Origin: CAZMGT01 sp964565895
Lineage (GTDB): Bacteria > Armatimonadota > Zipacnadia > UBA1398 > CAZMGT01
Assembly (NCBI GenBank): GCA_964565895.1
Contig: CAZMGT010000039.1
Coordinates: 1-36,286 of the forward strand
Reading direction: 5' to 3'
Length of the DNA stretch: 36,286 nt
Shown here: positions 34,500 to 36,286 of the stretch, piece after piece
Layout: each line of letters opens with the position of its first letter
Position numbering within the stretch: the stretch's first letter is position 1
Position numbers and translations under genes: made by a program
The notes under the pieces: model-generated
Told to the model about the DNA's origin: nothing
The model's input: the letters and a program-made list of their open reading frames with translations, nothing else
Database searches by the model: none

Positions 34500-36286
34500 A
34501 TGAAGCGCCTGAGCACTTTGGTTTGGGTGATTCTCGTGGTGCTCGCCATGGGCGGTGCGGCGTTTGCCGCGGGCCAGTGGGCCACGTTTAAGGGCGACCT
34601 CGCGCGCAGAGGCGTCGCCGATGGCCCGGTGGGTCCGAATCTTTCCCTGAGCTGGGTGTTTACCCCGGATCCGCCCTATGAGGACTTTAACCCGTCCTCG
34701 CCGGCGGTTGACGAGACGACGGCCTATTTCGCCGCGGGGAGCACCGTTTACGCGCTGAACTTGGACACCGGCGAGCTAAAGTGGAAGTACGAAGCGGGCG
34801 ATGATATCCACTCCTCGCTCACGTTGGACAACGGCAGGCTCTACTTCGGCTGCCAAGATGGCCGGGTATACTCCCTGGAGTGCGAAAACGGCGGGCTGCA
34901 CTGGAAGTATCCCGCGAAGGGGCCGGTAGAGTCCACGCCGCTTGTCGTCAACGGCACGGTCTACGTCGGCTGCAACGCGAACATGGTCCACGCGATTAGC
35001 GCGGAGTCCGGCACTCAGCGCTGGACCTATCGCACGGCGGGGAAGGTTAAGGCCTCGCCGGCCTATGCCAACGGCATTTTGTTCGTCGTCTCCGACCGCG
35101 CGGTATATGCCCTGTATCACCTGAACACGAAGGTCGCGCAGAAGTGGCGCAAGGACCTGCCGTTTAACAGCATGGGGACGCCGGTGGCCACCTCGGACAA
35201 GGTCCTCGTGCCTAACCTCAACCGCGTTACGGCATATATGGCGAACACGGGCGCCGTGCGCTGGGTGCTCAAGACCCGGGGCATTGTGGTAAGCAGCCCC
35301 GCGGTAGCCAATGGCCTGGTCTACGTAGGCTCGACCGACGGCTGGCTCTACTGCGTGCGCGCGGGCACGGGCGACACGGTTTGGCGCTATAACGTGCGCT
35401 ATCCCATCCGCTCCTCGCCGGTGATCGCGGGCGATGTCGTCTACGTCGCCGCAGAGGGCGGCGTGGTCGTGGGCATCGACGCCAAGACAGGCCGCAAGCG
35501 TGTGTGGGACTATAAGGTTCCCCCGCGGCCGGTGAAAAAGAAGCTCACCATGGCCGAGCGGAGATATGGCACGGAGGAAGAGGAGGAAGAGGGTGCCTAT
35601 CCCGAGGATGAGGGCTACGAACGCGAGGGCTACTATGGCGACACGCTGAGCGGGCGCCGCGGCGGCCGGTTTGGCGAGGACATCGGCGACATCATCGGCG
35701 ACGAGGAAATTGGCTATGGCGGGCCGGTGGTGCGCACCGTGCGCGAGCGCAAGTTCCAGGAGGAAGTGGCCAGCTCCATCGCCGTGGCCGGCGGGGCGAT
35801 CTACATCCTCGGCGGGGACAGCTCGCTGTATGCCCTCAAGCCGAATGAGATCGACACCGGGCCGCCGTTTTTCAAGGACGCCTATATCTTCATCCCCTAC
35901 GCGGGGACAAGGCAGCTTGAGTTTAAGCCGTTCCAGCTCCCCGTGATGAACGCCGTGGGCGGGCTGGACCACGAGGATGTCGTTGCCCCGGGCCCGCTGG
36001 GGGCCGAGCCGCCGGTGATCCTCCAGGTGAAGGTTGAGGATCAGGGCAGCGGGGTAGACTGGCAAAAGATGCGCATTAAGGTAAACGGGGCAAAGGCCAA
36101 GCCCCAAGCGGTGTTTTACCCCCACGAGAGCACGCTGCAGTTGGTGTTTCGCGGGCCGGGGCGCGGGCAGGCCCTGCCCTCGGGCAACTACGTTGTGGAA
36201 ATTACCGCCCCGGACCATCGCGGGCGCATCCAGACGGCAAGCATCGCGTTTATCATCGATCGCAACGTAGCGCAGCCCAAGAAGGC
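34500..36286 (+). CDS. Exported PQQ-type beta-propeller protein (partial, 3' end missing)
   Basis: The frame is open from the ATG at 34500 (GGGAGGG site upstream, 14 bases after the M16-like stop) to the right edge, about 595 codons. The signal peptide is residues 1-24. Residues about 27-340 contain PQQ/quinoprotein-type blades: LNLDTGELKWKYEAG, LTLDNGRLYFGCQDG, SAESGTQRWTYRTAG, PAVANGLVYVGSTDG and GDTVWRYNVRYPIRSSP. BamB and PQQ-binding-like proteins share this fold, and no cofactor-binding enzyme domain is seen. An acidic, Gly/Tyr-rich insert (about 359-410, starting TEEEEEEGAYPEDE) interrupts the propeller. After about residue 500 a beta-sandwich-like region begins (VKVEDQGSGVDWQKMRIKVN), similar to Ig-like modules of surface proteins. 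Its role is probably structural or binding at the envelope. Confidence 0.85.
   Translation, partial: MKRLSTLVWVILVVLAMGGAAFAAGQWATFKGDLARRGVADGPVGPNLSLSWVFTPDPPYEDFNPSSPAVDETTAYFAAGSTVYALNLDTGELKWKYEAGDDIHSSLTLDNGRLYFGCQDGRVYSLECENGGLHWKYPAKGPVESTPLVVNGTVYVGCNANMVHAISAESGTQRWTYRTAGKVKASPAYANGILFVVSDRAVYALYHLNTKVAQKWRKDLPFNSMGTPVATSDKVLVPNLNRVTAYMANTGAVRWVLKTRGIVVSSPAVANGLVYVGSTDGWLYCVRAGTGDTVWRYNVRYPIRSSPVIAGDVVYVAAEGGVVVGIDAKTGRKRVWDYKVPPRPVKKKLTMAERRYGTEEEEEEGAYPEDEGYEREGYYGDTLSGRRGGRFGEDIGDIIGDEEIGYGGPVVRTVRERKFQEEVASSIAVAGGAIYILGGDSSLYALKPNEIDTGPPFFKDAYIFIPYAGTRQLEFKPFQLPVMNAVGGLDHEDVVAPGPLGAEPPVILQVKVEDQGSGVDWQKMRIKVNGAKAKPQAVFYPHESTLQLVFRGPGRGQALPSGNYVVEITAPDHRGRIQTASIAFIIDRNVAQPKK

Noticed and set aside
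34776..36218. 480-codon minus-strand frame opposite the PQQ-type propeller
   Set aside because: Low-information His/Arg/Ala-rich translation, no domain; antisense shadow of a gene with clear repeats.

Overview
The window is GC-rich bacterial chromosome, densely packed, with short gaps, many 4-base start/stop overlaps and frequent GTG/TTG starts. The gene mix is core housekeeping genes (accB, thrC, purC, tilS, ftsH, fhs, rsmE, galK) next to large secreted carbohydrate-active proteins, a beta-propeller with a pseudopilin-like tail, a ceramidase-family protein and a SpoIIM-family membrane protein. That mix fits a Gram-negative-type heterotroph from a lineage such as Armatimonadota, Planctomycetota or Sumerlaeota/Hydrogenedentota. 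This is inference from gene content only; nothing here fixes the phylum.

Layout. 1-6.7 kb holds envelope and glycan genes: a secreted protein running off the left edge, an alkaline-phosphatase-fold lipoprotein that has lost most of its metal ligands, a heparinase II/III-like lyase lipoprotein, and a coupled pair of a GT-C membrane glycosyltransferase and a SUMF1-domain lipoprotein. At 6.8-7.25 kb there is a nested inverted repeat, a near-consensus extended -10 sigma70 promoter, a 55-residue highly basic micro-gene, a tRNA-Met(CAU) and an intrinsic terminator. These look like one compact mRNA-tRNA transcription unit. 7.3-15.0 kb is a co-directional housekeeping run: accB, thrC, purC, tilS, ftsH, terminator, fhs. 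15.0-16.1 kb has no convincing intact gene and looks decayed. 16.1-20.4 kb is a phosphorelay cassette (membrane histidine kinase, single-domain receiver, REC-PAS-PAS-kinase-REC hybrid) with no DNA-binding output domain. On the minus strand follow a 1138-residue GH5-type glycosidase with GH2-like sugar-binding regions, and galK. 25.2-31.0 kb on the plus strand is a tightly packed run: propeller/pseudopilin-tail protein, transglutaminase, SpoIIM-like protein, RsmE, ceramidase-family protein. 31.0-36.3 kb holds three exported proteins: a TPR protein, an M16-fold protein without its zinc motif, and a PQQ-type beta-propeller cut by the right edge.

Themes. Several proteins keep an enzyme fold but lack canonical catalytic residues: the alkaline phosphatase homologue, the SUMF1 protein without its cysteine pair, the M16 homologue, and possibly the ceramidase-like protein. 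Both convergent gene pairs end on one shared CTAG tetranucleotide. TAG is the majority stop codon (15 of 23 visible stops, 11 of those followed by C), which is unusual for a GC-rich genome. The most system-like novelty candidates are the micro-gene/tRNA-Met unit and the concentration of exported pseudoenzymes.
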